Under the pieces are notes generated by a model. It did not search any database. It was not told the DNA's origin and was given only the letters and a program-made list of their open reading frames with translations. Below are positions 32,650-41,593 of a DNA stretch of 64,000 nucleotides, piece after piece (positions within the stretch are counted from its first letter, which is position 1; every line of letters starts with the position of its first letter). Source of the stretch: Candidatus Heimdallarchaeota archaeon (lineage in GTDB: Archaea; Asgardarchaeota; Heimdallarchaeia; Heimdallarchaeales; Heimdallarchaeaceae); the NCBI GenBank assembly GCA_016839875.1, contig JAEOTK010000196.1, positions 12,499 through 76,498 on the forward strand, read 5' to 3'. A program made the position numbers and the translations under genes.

Positions 32650-33600
32650 TTGATTAAAGCAATTCTTGTACTCAAATCAAATGGTTCATGTAGATATTAC
32701 AGGATATATGATGAACAATGGGGTACAGAAGAAAAGAATGTCGAAGTCATTAGTTATATTACTGCAGTTACATCTATCATAAGTGAGTTTGGAGAAAGAT
32801 CACCAGAATCAATTGAATTTGGAAATAATGAGATCATGTGTGAAGCAAAGGGTGACTATATCCTGACTATTGTCACAGAAAAAGGAAGGTATGAAAATCT
32901 AGTTGAAAGAGTGAAGAAGAATTTTAGAGATAATTTTCAACCTCTAGAAATCATTCAAGAAAATCCAACATGGATTGAAGACGAAGAGTTTCGAGAAAAA
33001 GAGAGAGAGGGGATTTACAGATTTATGAGAAATCTGAACTTAATTATAAATAAGCGAACTCTTCTTGGAAGAATAGGGATTAAACAACAGATCAAAGAGG
33101 AACCTATGGAAAAACCGTTAGTAATCAGTGATGTTGACTTATTGATTACTGTTGACACTGGACAACCAGTATTTTTGATGCTTACACTTTCTTTACCTTA
33201 TGATGCTACTCTTTTTACTGCATTCATGTCTGCAATTCTTGATTTGGGAAATTCTATTGGTCTTGGAGAGTTAACAAAATTAGAAAGTGAGAATTTAGTT
33301 ATTTATGTTAAACGAATTCAGAAAGCATTTGCAGTCGTCATAACCCAAAACAAGTTGTATAAAACTGCTTACAAACGTTTTGCAGAATTTATTGCCAATG
33401 TATGCAATGACTGGTTACGAAAAGATGGAATGGATGTAGACGAAGCATTTCAGGTTTTTGAAGAAAGAAAGCAATTTGAAGAAATAATCAAAATGGTTAT
33501 CGACACAGATACTTGGGAGAAACATCTGATTAAGGAATGGGAGAGAGAATACGCAGAATTATTGACAATTGAGCACGAAGTAAGATCAAATCTATCTTAA
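32650..33600 (+). CDS. tandem longin/roadblock-like protein
   Basis: 316 residues that start at a TTG preceded by GTGAT at proper spacing. The first 105 residues (KAILVLKSNGSCRYYRIY ... CEAKGDYILTIVTEKGRYEN ... VKKNFRDNF) follow the longin strand-helix pattern. After a linker comes a second similar alpha-beta module (DVDLLITVDTGQPVFLMLTL ... ENLVIYVKRIQKAFAVVIT), and a charged C-terminal helical tail. Longin domains in eukaryotes mark SNAREs, adaptins and GTPase regulators. A GTPase-platform role is inferred. It stops two bases before tRNA-Lys(CTT) on the opposite strand. Confidence 0.72.
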   Translation: MIKAILVLKSNGSCRYYRIYDEQWGTEEKNVEVISYITAVTSIISEFGERSPESIEFGNNEIMCEAKGDYILTIVTEKGRYENLVERVKKNFRDNFQPLEIIQENPTWIEDEEFREKEREGIYRFMRNLNLIINKRTLLGRIGIKQQIKEEPMEKPLVISDVDLLITVDTGQPVFLMLTLSLPYDATLFTAFMSAILDLGNSIGLGELTKLESENLVIYVKRIQKAFAVVITQNKLYKTAYKRFAEFIANVCNDWLRKDGMDVDEAFQVFEERKQFEEIIKMVIDTDTWEKHLIKEWEREYAELLTIEHEVRSNLS

Positions 33601-33602
33601 AA

Positions 33603-33701
33603 TGGTGAGCCTGGCGAGATTTGAACTCGCGACCGACGGATAGCTCTACGAGAAAAACTCGTTTAAGAGTCCGCTGCTCTACCTAACTGAGCCACAGGCC
33701 C
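33603..33701 (-). tRNA. tRNA-Lys (anticodon CTT) with intron
   Basis: Acceptor GGGCCTG pairs with CAGGCTC (one G/T wobble), then A and encoded CCA. After removal of a 22-base intron at the canonical 37/38 position the anticodon arm is GCGGA-CTCTTAA-TCCGT, anticodon CTT. T arm GCGAG-TTCAAAT-CTCGC. It reads AAG codons next to the TTT lysine tRNA at 18.3 kb. Confidence 0.95.
33642..33663 (-). other. archaeal tRNA intron with bulge-helix-bulge
   Basis: The 22-base intron forms ACGAG-TTTTT-CTCGT. The splice region is a textbook motif: 4-bp helix CTCT/AGAG flanked by the 3-base bulges TAA and CTA, cut as TA/A and CT/A by the tRNA splicing endonuclease. Joining restores a seven-base anticodon loop. 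Confidence 0.92.
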
Positions 33702-33744
33702 TACATTGCTGTAAGATTTTTCTACGTCTCTTTCGTTCTATGTT

Positions 33745-33764
33745 TTTTAATAAAACTTTCGTTT
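33745..33764 (-). promoter_or_regulatory. tRNA-Lys(CTT) promoter block
   Basis: Identical over 20 bases to the block before tRNA-Lys(TTT) at 18393-18412, here 44-63 bases before the mature 5' end. CGAAAG followed by TTTTATTA on the minus strand fits BRE plus TATA. Confidence 0.6.
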
Positions 33765-33854
33765 ACTCATTCAATAATTCCTCCTCTTCCTCTATGTACT
33801 TAAGAAATCGATTTCAGCATAGATTTTTAAGCAAGTTTGAGGTTATTTTTTTCT

Positions 33855-34343
33855 ATGTCAGAACAACGTGAAGTTCCTGAATATGCAAAACCTGCTTTGT
33901 ATGTTGGTGCAATGATTCTAGGTTTGATAGGAGCCATTCTTGTCTTCGTTGCTGAATTTGGATATTGGTATGAAGGTGGGTGGAGTTATGGGTACAACTA
34001 TGGTATTGATACAGAATTTACTCCTGGATTTCATAAGTTTCTCATAGTTCTACTAGGATTGGCTTTTCTTTATGTATTGTTTATAGCTTTACAGCAATTT
34101 TATCCTGTTCTCAAAGTATCCGAAGATGCGAATAAGAAATTGGGTAAAAGTGGTTTCTTTACCGCCATAGGCATTGTGGTATTAACTCTGCTTCTTACTA
34201 TACTCTTCTATGTTTGGACAGGTAGTATTGATAATCACTGGGCTAGCTACTTAAGCACTGGTTTTTACGCAGGAATATTTGGAGGGTTATTAACCACTCT
34301 CTTCTTCTGGCTTGCACAGAGGATTGATAAACAGAAATCATAG
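33855..34343 (+). CDS. small multi-pass membrane protein
   Basis: About 162 residues with four hydrophobic segments: LYVGAMILGLIGAILVFVA, FLIVLLGLAFLYVLFIAL, FFTAIGIVVLTLLLTILFY and GIFGGLLTTLFFWLA. Between the first two lies an aromatic, Gly/Tyr-rich loop (YEGGWSYGYNYG). Both termini look cytoplasmic. No family recognised. The ATG at 33855 follows a GAGGT; the upstream TTG at 33837 is less likely. The unknown gene precedes the M20 peptidase by about 80 bases. Confidence 0.8.
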   Translation: MSEQREVPEYAKPALYVGAMILGLIGAILVFVAEFGYWYEGGWSYGYNYGIDTEFTPGFHKFLIVLLGLAFLYVLFIALQQFYPVLKVSEDANKKLGKSGFFTAIGIVVLTLLLTILFYVWTGSIDNHWASYLSTGFYAGIFGGLLTTLFFWLAQRIDKQKS

Positions 34344-34425
34344 ACTTTCAGGTGAAACTATTTAAAACCTTTAATTCCTTTTTTCTTATTCAAGTATTAT
34401 ACTACTCGAATCTGGGTGTATTGAT

Positions 34426-35826
34426 TTGACAGCATTTGATTTTTTCAAAAATAATGAAGATAAATTCTTAGAAGAATTATTTGATTTGATTCGAATTCCT
34501 AGCATTTCTAGAAACAAGGAAGATGTACAAACGGCTGCTAATTGGCTTGAGAATAAACTTAGACAAACTGCTGATTATGTTGAAAAGATTCCAACTTCAG
34601 GTAATCCAATTATAATCGCAGAATGGAAACCTCAAATTGATGAAATATCGGCTAGCATACCAACCACTATTTTACTGTATGGACATTATGATGTTCAACC
34701 ACCTGATCCATTAGATGAATGGCTCTCCCCTCCATTTGAACCAGAAATACGAGATGGACGAATTTTCGCGAGAGGTATTGGTGATAACAAAGGACAATTC
34801 TATGCACATATGGTAGCAATTGAATGTTTGCACAAATTCAATAAACTTGGTGTGAAAGTTAAGATAATTCTAGATGGGGAAGAAGAACTAGGCTCTCCCT
34901 TTATTGAAGAAGCTATAAACAAGAAAAAAGAATTTTTCAAGGATATTGATTTGGTTGTAGTTTCAGATGGTCCTGCCGATCCTACTTGGAAACCTACACT
35001 GGAATTTGGAGCTAGAGGAATAATTACTATGCAGTTTGATCTAAAAACAGCCAATGGAGATGTACACTCAGGAAATTTTGGTGGCATTCAACCCAATCCT
35101 GTCTGGGATCTAATTTCAATCTTGAAGACAATGAAAGATGATCAGGGTAAGTGTTTAGTTAATGGGTTCTATGATGATGTTTTTGTACCCAGCAACGCTG
35201 CTCTACAAGCCGCAGATGATTTGAATAGAGATCCAGAAGTTTACAAGAAACAGTTAGGGGTTTCATATTTCGGAGAAGAAAAGGATATACCATTGACTCA
35301 TAGAGTAATGTTTAGACCTACTTTCAATATTCGTGGTATTAGCTCAGGAAGTGTTCGGGAAAACTCACGCACAATAATACCTAAAGAAGTAGTTGCTGAG
35401 ATTGATATTCGACTTGTACCAAATCAAACACCAGAAAAAATAGAAGAATTAGTCGTGAGACATCTAGATGAACTAAAAGAAAAATCAGAAGATTATGCTC
35501 AGATTCTTGAAAGATGTAGAATCAATTTTGGAACAAGTTTCTATCCTATGTTTACTCCTCTTGAACTGCCTTGGACACAAATTTTAGAGCAATCTATTGA
35601 GGAAGGTTTTGGAGAAAAACCTTTGAAAATCCCATTAGCTGGTGGGAGCTTACCTTTATATTCACTCTATAAAGCTACAGGAAAACCTCTGTATATCATA
35701 CCATATGCTCAACCTGATGAAGATAATCATGCACCTAACGAGAACATGATGGTTGAATGGTTTGCAAATGGAGTGAAAACAAGTATCTATTTACTTGAAA
35801 ATCTGGGGAGGAGTAATCAACGTTAA
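34426..35826 (+). CDS. M20 family metallopeptidase (dipeptidase type)
   Basis: A zinc-dependent di- or carboxypeptidase of 466 residues. Metal-site motifs: LYGHYDVQPPD, FARGIGDNKGQ, DGEEELGSP, SDGPADP, and a C-terminal DEDNHAPNE with the last metal His; the dimerisation insert begins near GARGIITMQFDL. Closest to the CNDP/DapE-like dipeptidases. Start is a TTG with GGTG upstream. The amidohydrolase gene follows after 15 bases, so both are likely cotranscribed and may process amide compounds together (inference). Confidence 0.92.
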   Translation: MTAFDFFKNNEDKFLEELFDLIRIPSISRNKEDVQTAANWLENKLRQTADYVEKIPTSGNPIIIAEWKPQIDEISASIPTTILLYGHYDVQPPDPLDEWLSPPFEPEIRDGRIFARGIGDNKGQFYAHMVAIECLHKFNKLGVKVKIILDGEEELGSPFIEEAINKKKEFFKDIDLVVVSDGPADPTWKPTLEFGARGIITMQFDLKTANGDVHSGNFGGIQPNPVWDLISILKTMKDDQGKCLVNGFYDDVFVPSNAALQAADDLNRDPEVYKKQLGVSYFGEEKDIPLTHRVMFRPTFNIRGISSGSVRENSRTIIPKEVVAEIDIRLVPNQTPEKIEELVVRHLDELKEKSEDYAQILERCRINFGTSFYPMFTPLELPWTQILEQSIEEGFGEKPLKIPLAGGSLPLYSLYKATGKPLYIIPYAQPDEDNHAPNENMMVEWFANGVKTSIYLLENLGRSNQR

Positions 35827-35841
35827 ACTCAGAGTGATAAT

Positions 35842-37452
35842 ATGTTATTTGCAGATGTTGTGTTGCTAGACGGGAAAATTATCACAATGGATGTTAATGA
35901 GTCGATAGTTCAAGCTGTAGCAGTTAAATTTGGTAAATTTGTAGCAGTCGGTGAAGATTCTGACATTAAACCTTTCATAGGAAATGATACTGAAGTGATT
36001 GAACTTTCAGGAAAAACAGTTATTCCAGGATTAATTGATTCACATGGTCATTTCATGAGAACAGGAGCATCCAGAGAGTTATATGTTGATCTTAGTGAAG
36101 AGTCTGGTATTCATTCAATCTCTGATATTCAATCTAGACTTAGAAAAGTAGCAAAAGAAACACCTAGAGGAGAGTGGATTTTTGGATATCAAGAAGATGA
36201 TTCGAAACTAGAAGAAAAACGTCATCCTACAAAATGGGAGCTAGATGAAATCTCTACTGAACATCCAATTATCCTAACCACAGTTGGAGGGCATTTCTGG
36301 ATGGTTAATTCATTAGCATTTGAGCAAGCAGATATAACAAACGAAACTCCAGATCCCGTAGGAGGGAAATTTGATAGGGATGCAGAAACAGGAGAACTAA
36401 CAGGAGGACTTCATGAAGAAGCTTACAACTTGTTAAGACCAGGTGGTTCCCCAAATCCTACAAGGGAACAAGCATACAAAGGTGCTGAGCAGATACTGAA
36501 AGAATGTGCATCTGTTGGACTAACCTGCATTTATGACTTGGTTGAAAAACCAGAAATCCAAGCTGCTATTGAACTCAAAAATACCAACAATTTACCCATT
36601 AGAGTAAGAATGGATGTTACAATTGATTTACTAGATGAAATGGATAAACTAGGAATCTTCAGAGGTTTAGGAGATGATTGGCTTAGGTTATGTGGTTTGA
36701 AATTCTTTTTCGATGGAGCAATTTCTGCAAGAACTGCTGCTGTATCTGAACCTTATTTGGATAAACCTGATTTCTATGGAGTAATGGCTACTACCAAAGA
36801 ACTTGCTACTGAAATTCTAACAAACGCTTATGAAAAAGGGTTTCGTATTTCAGCTCATGCTAATGGAGATAGAGCCATTGCTATCTACTTGGATATTATG
36901 GAAGAATTGCAAAGCAAGTATCCTCGATTAGATCCACGAAATAGAGATATTCACTGTACTGTTATAAATCAGGAATTGGTTGAAAGATTAAAAGAATTAG
37001 AGATTCTCCCAACAATTTTCGGACCTTATGCTTACTATCATGGTGATAAACTAATCTCTGCATTTGGTGAAGAAAGATTAGAATTTATGTTTGCAGCTCG
37101 ATCCTTCTTGGATGCTGGGATAACTATAGCAGCTCACTCAGATCATCCATGTGCACCATATCCACCTCTAATGGCTATTCATGCACTAGTAAATAGAAAA
37201 ACCAAATCAGGAAGACCAATTGGACAAAAGCAAAAGATTTCTGTAATCGAAGCATTGAAACTCTATACGACTCATGCAGCATATCACTCATTTGACGAAA
37301 ACCTGTTGGGTTCAATAGAGGTTGGTAAGCTAGCAGATATGGTTGTTTTAGGGGATGATATTCTAACAGTTCCTTCTGAGCAAATCATTGACATATCTAT
37401 AGAAATGACAATCATCGACGGAAAACCAGTTTATATCAAGGAAATTGTTTAA
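35842..37452 (+). CDS. amidohydrolase, YtcJ/amidohydrolase-3 type
   Basis: Metal-dependent hydrolase of 536 residues with unknown substrate. Signatures: N-terminal strand DVVLLDGKIITMD, IPGLIDSHGHF (metal His pair), KFFFDGAISARTA, SAHANGDRAI and AAHSDHPCAPYPPLMAI, and a C-terminal HASIGTLEVGKLAD-type segment (LLGSIEVGKLADMVVL). GTGAT lies before the ATG. Second gene of a pair with the M20 peptidase. Substrate cannot be read from sequence. Confidence 0.9.
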   Translation: MLFADVVLLDGKIITMDVNESIVQAVAVKFGKFVAVGEDSDIKPFIGNDTEVIELSGKTVIPGLIDSHGHFMRTGASRELYVDLSEESGIHSISDIQSRLRKVAKETPRGEWIFGYQEDDSKLEEKRHPTKWELDEISTEHPIILTTVGGHFWMVNSLAFEQADITNETPDPVGGKFDRDAETGELTGGLHEEAYNLLRPGGSPNPTREQAYKGAEQILKECASVGLTCIYDLVEKPEIQAAIELKNTNNLPIRVRMDVTIDLLDEMDKLGIFRGLGDDWLRLCGLKFFFDGAISARTAAVSEPYLDKPDFYGVMATTKELATEILTNAYEKGFRISAHANGDRAIAIYLDIMEELQSKYPRLDPRNRDIHCTVINQELVERLKELEILPTIFGPYAYYHGDKLISAFGEERLEFMFAARSFLDAGITIAAHSDHPCAPYPPLMAIHALVNRKTKSGRPIGQKQKISVIEALKLYTTHAAYHSFDENLLGSIEVGKLADMVVLGDDILTVPSEQIIDISIEMTIIDGKPVYIKEIV

Positions 37453-37498
37453 TTTTATAAATGTAAAAAAATATTAAGTAGTATTCTTTCCTCATGTT

Positions 37499-38215
37499 AT
37501 GAATATTCAGAACAGTCCAGAATCTCTTCGAATTGTTATTACAGGAGGATCGAGTGGAATAGGAGAAGCTGTGGCTTTAGAAATGGCAAAAAGTGGGCAT
37601 AGTTTCTACTTGACTGGGAGAAATGAAAGTCGATTGAGAGATATATGTAATACATTAACATCATTAGGTTGTAAAGCTTATTTTGGCGTCGGTGATGTTA
37701 GTGATGAAGACAGTGTTAAACAAATGCTAGAAGAAGTAAAAAGTAAACTTGGTGGTGTAGACATTGTTTTTGCAAACGCGGGAGTTGGATACTTCGGAAA
37801 TCTAGAAGATCTGACAATTGAACAATATGATGAACAATTTGATACAAACGTTCGAGGAGTTTTTCTTTGGTTAAATAAAACCTTACCACTACTAAAAGCA
37901 CAAAATAGTGGGCAAATAATTGTCACCTCATCTAATCTAGGTCTGAAAACAGGAGCTAGATGCTCTTTATATGCTGCAACAAAACATGCAGTACAAGCTA
38001 TGGTTTGGAGCTTGCGTGATGAATTGAAAGGTACAGGGGTTAAAGCTGCTACCATTAATCCTGGTTCCGTAGATACCCCTTGGTTTGATGGCAAAGATGT
38101 AGATAGATCCAAGATGTTGTCTGCTGAGGATATAGCTAAAGCTGTTCGGTTCATAATAGACCAAGATGATACCAGTGACATAGATCATATACTCCTAGTG
38201 CCAGGAAAAAATTAA
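37499..38215 (+). CDS. short-chain dehydrogenase/reductase
   Basis: A Rossmann SDR of 238 residues: TGGSSGIGEA for NAD(P), NAG motif in VFANAGVGYFG, catalytic Ser in IVTSSNLG and YAATK (YxxxK). Arg after the first strand (TGRNESRL) favours NADP(H). Substrate unknown. It follows the amidohydrolase gene by 46 bases; an A/T-rich stretch in between suggests its own promoter. The 3' end is 12 bases from the convergent ligase gene. Confidence 0.9.
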   Translation: MNIQNSPESLRIVITGGSSGIGEAVALEMAKSGHSFYLTGRNESRLRDICNTLTSLGCKAYFGVGDVSDEDSVKQMLEEVKSKLGGVDIVFANAGVGYFGNLEDLTIEQYDEQFDTNVRGVFLWLNKTLPLLKAQNSGQIIVTSSNLGLKTGARCSLYAATKHAVQAMVWSLRDELKGTGVKAATINPGSVDTPWFDGKDVDRSKMLSAEDIAKAVRFIIDQDDTSDIDHILLVPGKN

Positions 38216-38227
38216 TCCTAATATCCT

Positions 38228-39568
38228 CTATATCTTGAAATCTCTTCGAATTCGTACGAGCTTCTGCGAAATCGGATGAACCTTTGCTTTTTCGAAAGAT
38301 ACTGCAATTATTGGAATATTACAAGAATATGATTCAAAGACATCTTGAATCTTTTTTATTACTACTTGACTTATTATATCCCTTTTTGTATCATCTTTTT
38401 CTAATTGCAAGAGAACTTTTAATTCGGTGAAGGACTTCTGGATGACCTGATATTCTGTTATCTCATCAGAAGAAGAGATTATGGCTCTACGTAGATAATC
38501 GGGAAAGATAAACTGCAACTCCTCACTATCAGTTCTTTGAGACCACAATAAATCATCGTTTCTTCCTTGTATTTGTTCAATAACTCTGAAAGAAGATCCA
38601 CATTCACATTTCTGTGAACTGATAGTAACTAAGTCATTAAGCTCATACCTAATAATAGGCTGCGTTTTCTTATGCAAATCTGTTACAATCATTTTAAAGC
38701 AAGTTTCTCCAGGATGTGTTTCTGTTCCATCTGAGTTAAATGTTTGAACCTTAATTATATCTTCATTAATATGCAATGAAGCCTTCTTACATGACATGGC
38801 AATTGGTCCCTCACTTGCTTGGTAAATCTGATGAATTTTACACCCATAGATTTCTTCTAATTCCTCTTCAACTTCAGGATAAAGAACTTCAGCAAATGAA
38901 ACAACTCTGGGAGGAGTAATATCTAATCTTCCTTGGTTAATCTCTTTTGAAATAATTTGAAGCATAGAAGGAGGGGCTGCTAACACATTTGGTTGTAATT
39001 CTTGAAGCTTCTTACTTATGTTTTCTATAGAATCTAATTGGCTGATGTGAGTTAATTTCTGACCGAAGCTATCTATCTGAAAAGCTGGAGTTGTTACTCT
39101 CAATATGAATGCAATGTTTAGTTTCATTGTCTTTGGAAAACTGAATCGTGCAAAAAAAGCTGCTCTAAGATATCTTTCTTCTGAGGGACTGGTTATAACT
39201 ATCCCCTTGTTACCACTTGTTCCTGATGACATCGCAACATTATACTTTCCAAATCTTACCTCATAATTCTGGGCTTCCTCAATTTTTAGACAAAAATCCA
39301 GAAGTTCTTGCTTTTCTAACCCCTCTGTGTTATATTCAGTTAGATTTTCCATCATAATGTTCTTGTTTACTGTGGGTAAATTCCAAACATCATTCAGATT
39401 ATACCCTGAATAATGTCTCTGGAAAAATGATGAATGCTGATGAACATGTTTTACGGTATTCTGTGCATTTTTTAGCTGATATTTCTCAAGCCTTTTTTTA
39501 TTCATTTTTTTGAATCTTCTTTTACAATTAAGAAAGAATAATAAGAATGACTTGGTCTCAAGTTTCAC
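38228..39568 (-). CDS. PaaK-like adenylate-forming enzyme
   Basis: 446 residues of the ANL superfamily, nearest phenylacetate-CoA ligase and coenzyme F390 synthetase. Seen: the P-loop SSGTSGNKG, IYQASEGP, IRYELNDLV, a CECG pair in the SQKCECGSSFRV segment, and GRNDDLL. These enzymes activate a carboxylate as acyl-AMP or attach AMP to F420; the substrate here is unknown. The N-terminal helix (QLKNAQNTVKHVHQHSSFF) matches the family, so the GTG at 39568 is kept over the internal ATG at 39505. Reads toward the SDR gene. Confidence 0.85.
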   Translation of the reverse strand: MKLETKSFLLFFLNCKRRFKKMNKKRLEKYQLKNAQNTVKHVHQHSSFFQRHYSGYNLNDVWNLPTVNKNIMMENLTEYNTEGLEKQELLDFCLKIEEAQNYEVRFGKYNVAMSSGTSGNKGIVITSPSEERYLRAAFFARFSFPKTMKLNIAFILRVTTPAFQIDSFGQKLTHISQLDSIENISKKLQELQPNVLAAPPSMLQIISKEINQGRLDITPPRVVSFAEVLYPEVEEELEEIYGCKIHQIYQASEGPIAMSCKKASLHINEDIIKVQTFNSDGTETHPGETCFKMIVTDLHKKTQPIIRYELNDLVTISSQKCECGSSFRVIEQIQGRNDDLLWSQRTDSEELQFIFPDYLRRAIISSSDEITEYQVIQKSFTELKVLLQLEKDDTKRDIISQVVIKKIQDVFESYSCNIPIIAVSFEKAKVHPISQKLVRIRRDFKI

Positions 39569-39654
39569 TATAGCACCATTTCAAGTTATAGCTATAATGT
39601 CAGTATTCAACCTTAAAAGAATTCTGAAAAATAGTGTTAGATTAAATCTTTGAT

Positions 39655-40221
39655 TTATACTGCATAAAGTTTTTTCAGCAGAACTTCTCTAGCTAATGAC
39701 TGGAAGCATCTTTTGACTCCTATACCTTCAATAGCTATTGTTTCGTATACTGGAATGTTTGTTCCTAAATCTAAGGAGTCAACTAATTCTCTTTTCTCCA
39801 TCGCATCAGGGGCATCCCTTTTGTTCAGAGCAATCACTATAGGAATCTCCCCACCAATTTTCTCTCCTAATTCTCTTTTGAGTTCCTCTGCTGATTCAAC
39901 ATTATCAGCTAACATTGCATTAGAAGAATCAGCTACAAATAGAAGACCATCTACTCCTTTCAAAACTAAAGACCTTTGGTGTCTATGTCTTCTTTGTCCA
40001 GCAACCGTATAGATATCCAATATTACAGATGAGGTTGCCATAAATGGGCTGAAATCAAAATAGATTGTTCTCCCTGAAGGATCTTCTATACTATTTAATC
40101 CTCCTTTCTTGATACCGGTAACATCAGTATGTAATCTTTTCAGTAGTGTTGTCTTTCCAGCTAAACTAGGTCCTACAAAAACCAGTTTAAAATGCATTTT
40201 TCCGGATGCGTCTTTTCTCAT
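39655..40221 (-). CDS. MglA/Arf-like small GTPase
   Basis: 188 residues. G1 GPSLAGKTT (17-25), G3 YTVAGQRR in place of DxxG, G4 NKRD, and a FEIVA-type end. The TVAGQ form and the loop after it are typical of MglA and of the archaeal MglA-like group, not Rab. MglA lacks the switch Gln found in Ras. It lies 54 bases downstream of a roadblock gene on the same strand, the classic MglB-MglA pairing, where the roadblock dimer is the GTPase-activating partner. Role in archaea unknown; a polarity or trafficking switch is inferred. Confidence 0.88.
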   Translation of the reverse strand: MRKDASGKMHFKLVFVGPSLAGKTTLLKRLHTDVTGIKKGGLNSIEDPSGRTIYFDFSPFMATSSVILDIYTVAGQRRHRHQRSLVLKGVDGLLFVADSSNAMLADNVESAEELKRELGEKIGGEIPIVIALNKRDAPDAMEKRELVDSLDLGTNIPVYETIAIEGIGVKRCFQSLAREVLLKKLYAV

Positions 40222-40275
40222 CTTCTTCTCATCATCGCTTAATCTTGATATCCTTTTATTACCTTACATTATTCA

Positions 40276-40578
40276 TTATCCAGGTTTTTCTCGAAGAACG
40301 ATTAGTACATAATCATTTTCTGGAGCTACAAGAATCTCTCCATGAGTTGTATCTAGGGTGAAGAAATTTAATTCTCCTTCATTTAGCTCAGTTACAACAG
40401 CTTTTGCTCTTCCTACAAGCGAAGCAACTAATGCTGATACATTTTCTCTCATTTCCATGCTTAAATTCTGTGTGCTTGCAATAGGTAATCCATCATTACT
40501 TGTGATAATTACACCTCTTACACCTGGATGTGACTCTAAGGACTTTAGAGTCTCCTCAAATTGTTTTTGTGAAATCAT
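40276..40578 (-). CDS. roadblock/LC7 protein, partner of the MglA-like GTPase
   Basis: 100 residues in the compact roadblock form: GVRGVIITSNDGLPIAST, helix SMEMRENVSALVASLVGRAKAV, strands LNFFTLDTTHGEILVAP and YVLIVLREKPG. Short and without extra domains, like MglB. Placed directly upstream of the MglA-like GTPase, so cotranscription and physical pairing are likely. The 228-base region to the divergent pcm gene carries repeated GAATATGCA elements. Confidence 0.9.
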   Translation of the reverse strand: MISQKQFEETLKSLESHPGVRGVIITSNDGLPIASTQNLSMEMRENVSALVASLVGRAKAVVTELNEGELNFFTLDTTHGEILVAPENDYVLIVLREKPG

Positions 40579-40689
40579 TGGAAATTCTCCTTTATTTTAG
40601 GTAACGTTATCCTAATTTTTTCTTTAATATATTAAGGCTGTTATATACTTACTACAAATCATTTTTAAAAACTTATGATACTCTCCATA

Positions 40690-40733
40690 GAATATGCAGA
40701 CAATATATCCGTTGAATTATGCAAGAATATGCA
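40690..40733. repeat. three GAATATGCA-type direct repeats
   Basis: GAATATGCA occurs at 40690-40698 and 40725-40733, with GAATTATGCA at 40714-40723. The first and last starts are 35 bases apart and the last two 11, close to whole helical turns. They lie between divergent genes (roadblock and pcm) and may be binding sites for a regulator. Function inferred. Confidence 0.4.
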
Positions 40734-40806
40734 ATTTCATGTCTTTTTTATGAAAAAAGAAGAAAAAACGTGATTTTTTACCAAAATTTAATTAATTACG
40801 ATAAAT

Positions 40807-41526
40807 ATGGATAATAGCGAAGATAACATAGTGTTGTTTCTCATGCCTTCTGAAGAAGAAATATTGAAAGAAAAAACGAATGTTTTAGCAAGATTACGCA
40901 ATCATAGGATTATTGTAACTGACAGAATGAAGCAAGCATTCCTTAATGTCCCCCGTGAAGAGTTTGTACTAAAACAATACCAAGATTCTGCTTACATTGA
41001 TCGACCTCTTCCAATTCTAGCTAACCAAACAATCAGTGCTATTCACATGGTTATGATTTATGTTGCTCCTTCATGTACTGATCCACAAATAGGAGAGAAG
41101 ATACTAGAAATAGGAGCTGGAAGTGGATATAATGCTGCCATGTATGCTGAAATGGTTGCACCAGAAGATGCTGAAAATCCGGGTCATGTATATGCCGTGG
41201 AAATCATACCTGAATTAGTTGAATTTGCAATAGACAATATTGAGAGAACTGGATATTCAGATCGTGTGACAATTATTAAAGGAGATGGGGGATTAGGTTA
41301 TCTCTCAGAAGCTCCTTTTGATATTATCTCTGTTGCTGCAGCTAGCAAGAAAGTCCCTCCTCCCTTGTTAGAACAATTAGATGTTAGTGGGAGATTAGCC
41401 ATACCTGTTGGAGGAAGATTTTCTTATCAAGAATTACTTGTGATTCAGAAAGATGAGAAAGATAAGTTCACAGAGAGAAATCTGGGGGGAGTTGCATTTG
41501 TTCCTTTAACTGGAAAATATGGATGA
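40807..41526 (+). CDS. pcm: protein-L-isoaspartate O-methyltransferase
   Basis: Repairs isoaspartyl residues in ageing proteins with SAM. 239 residues: PREEFVLKQYQDSAYIDRPL, the substrate loop around QTISAIHMV, SAM motif LEIGAGSGYNAA, and DIISVAAASKKVPPPLLEQL (post-I and III). The HRIIVTDRM N-terminal helix also fits. It lies upstream of fen with a 67-base gap; co-expression is possible but there is an A/T-rich stretch between them. Confidence 0.93.
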   Translation: MDNSEDNIVLFLMPSEEEILKEKTNVLARLRNHRIIVTDRMKQAFLNVPREEFVLKQYQDSAYIDRPLPILANQTISAIHMVMIYVAPSCTDPQIGEKILEIGAGSGYNAAMYAEMVAPEDAENPGHVYAVEIIPELVEFAIDNIERTGYSDRVTIIKGDGGLGYLSEAPFDIISVAAASKKVPPPLLEQLDVSGRLAIPVGGRFSYQELLVIQKDEKDKFTERNLGGVAFVPLTGKYG

Positions 41527-41593
41527 TAAATCTCATTTTAGGCAAATCTTTTAACTTTTTAATAATAATATCAAATGCTAGGTGTTTCCAAAA

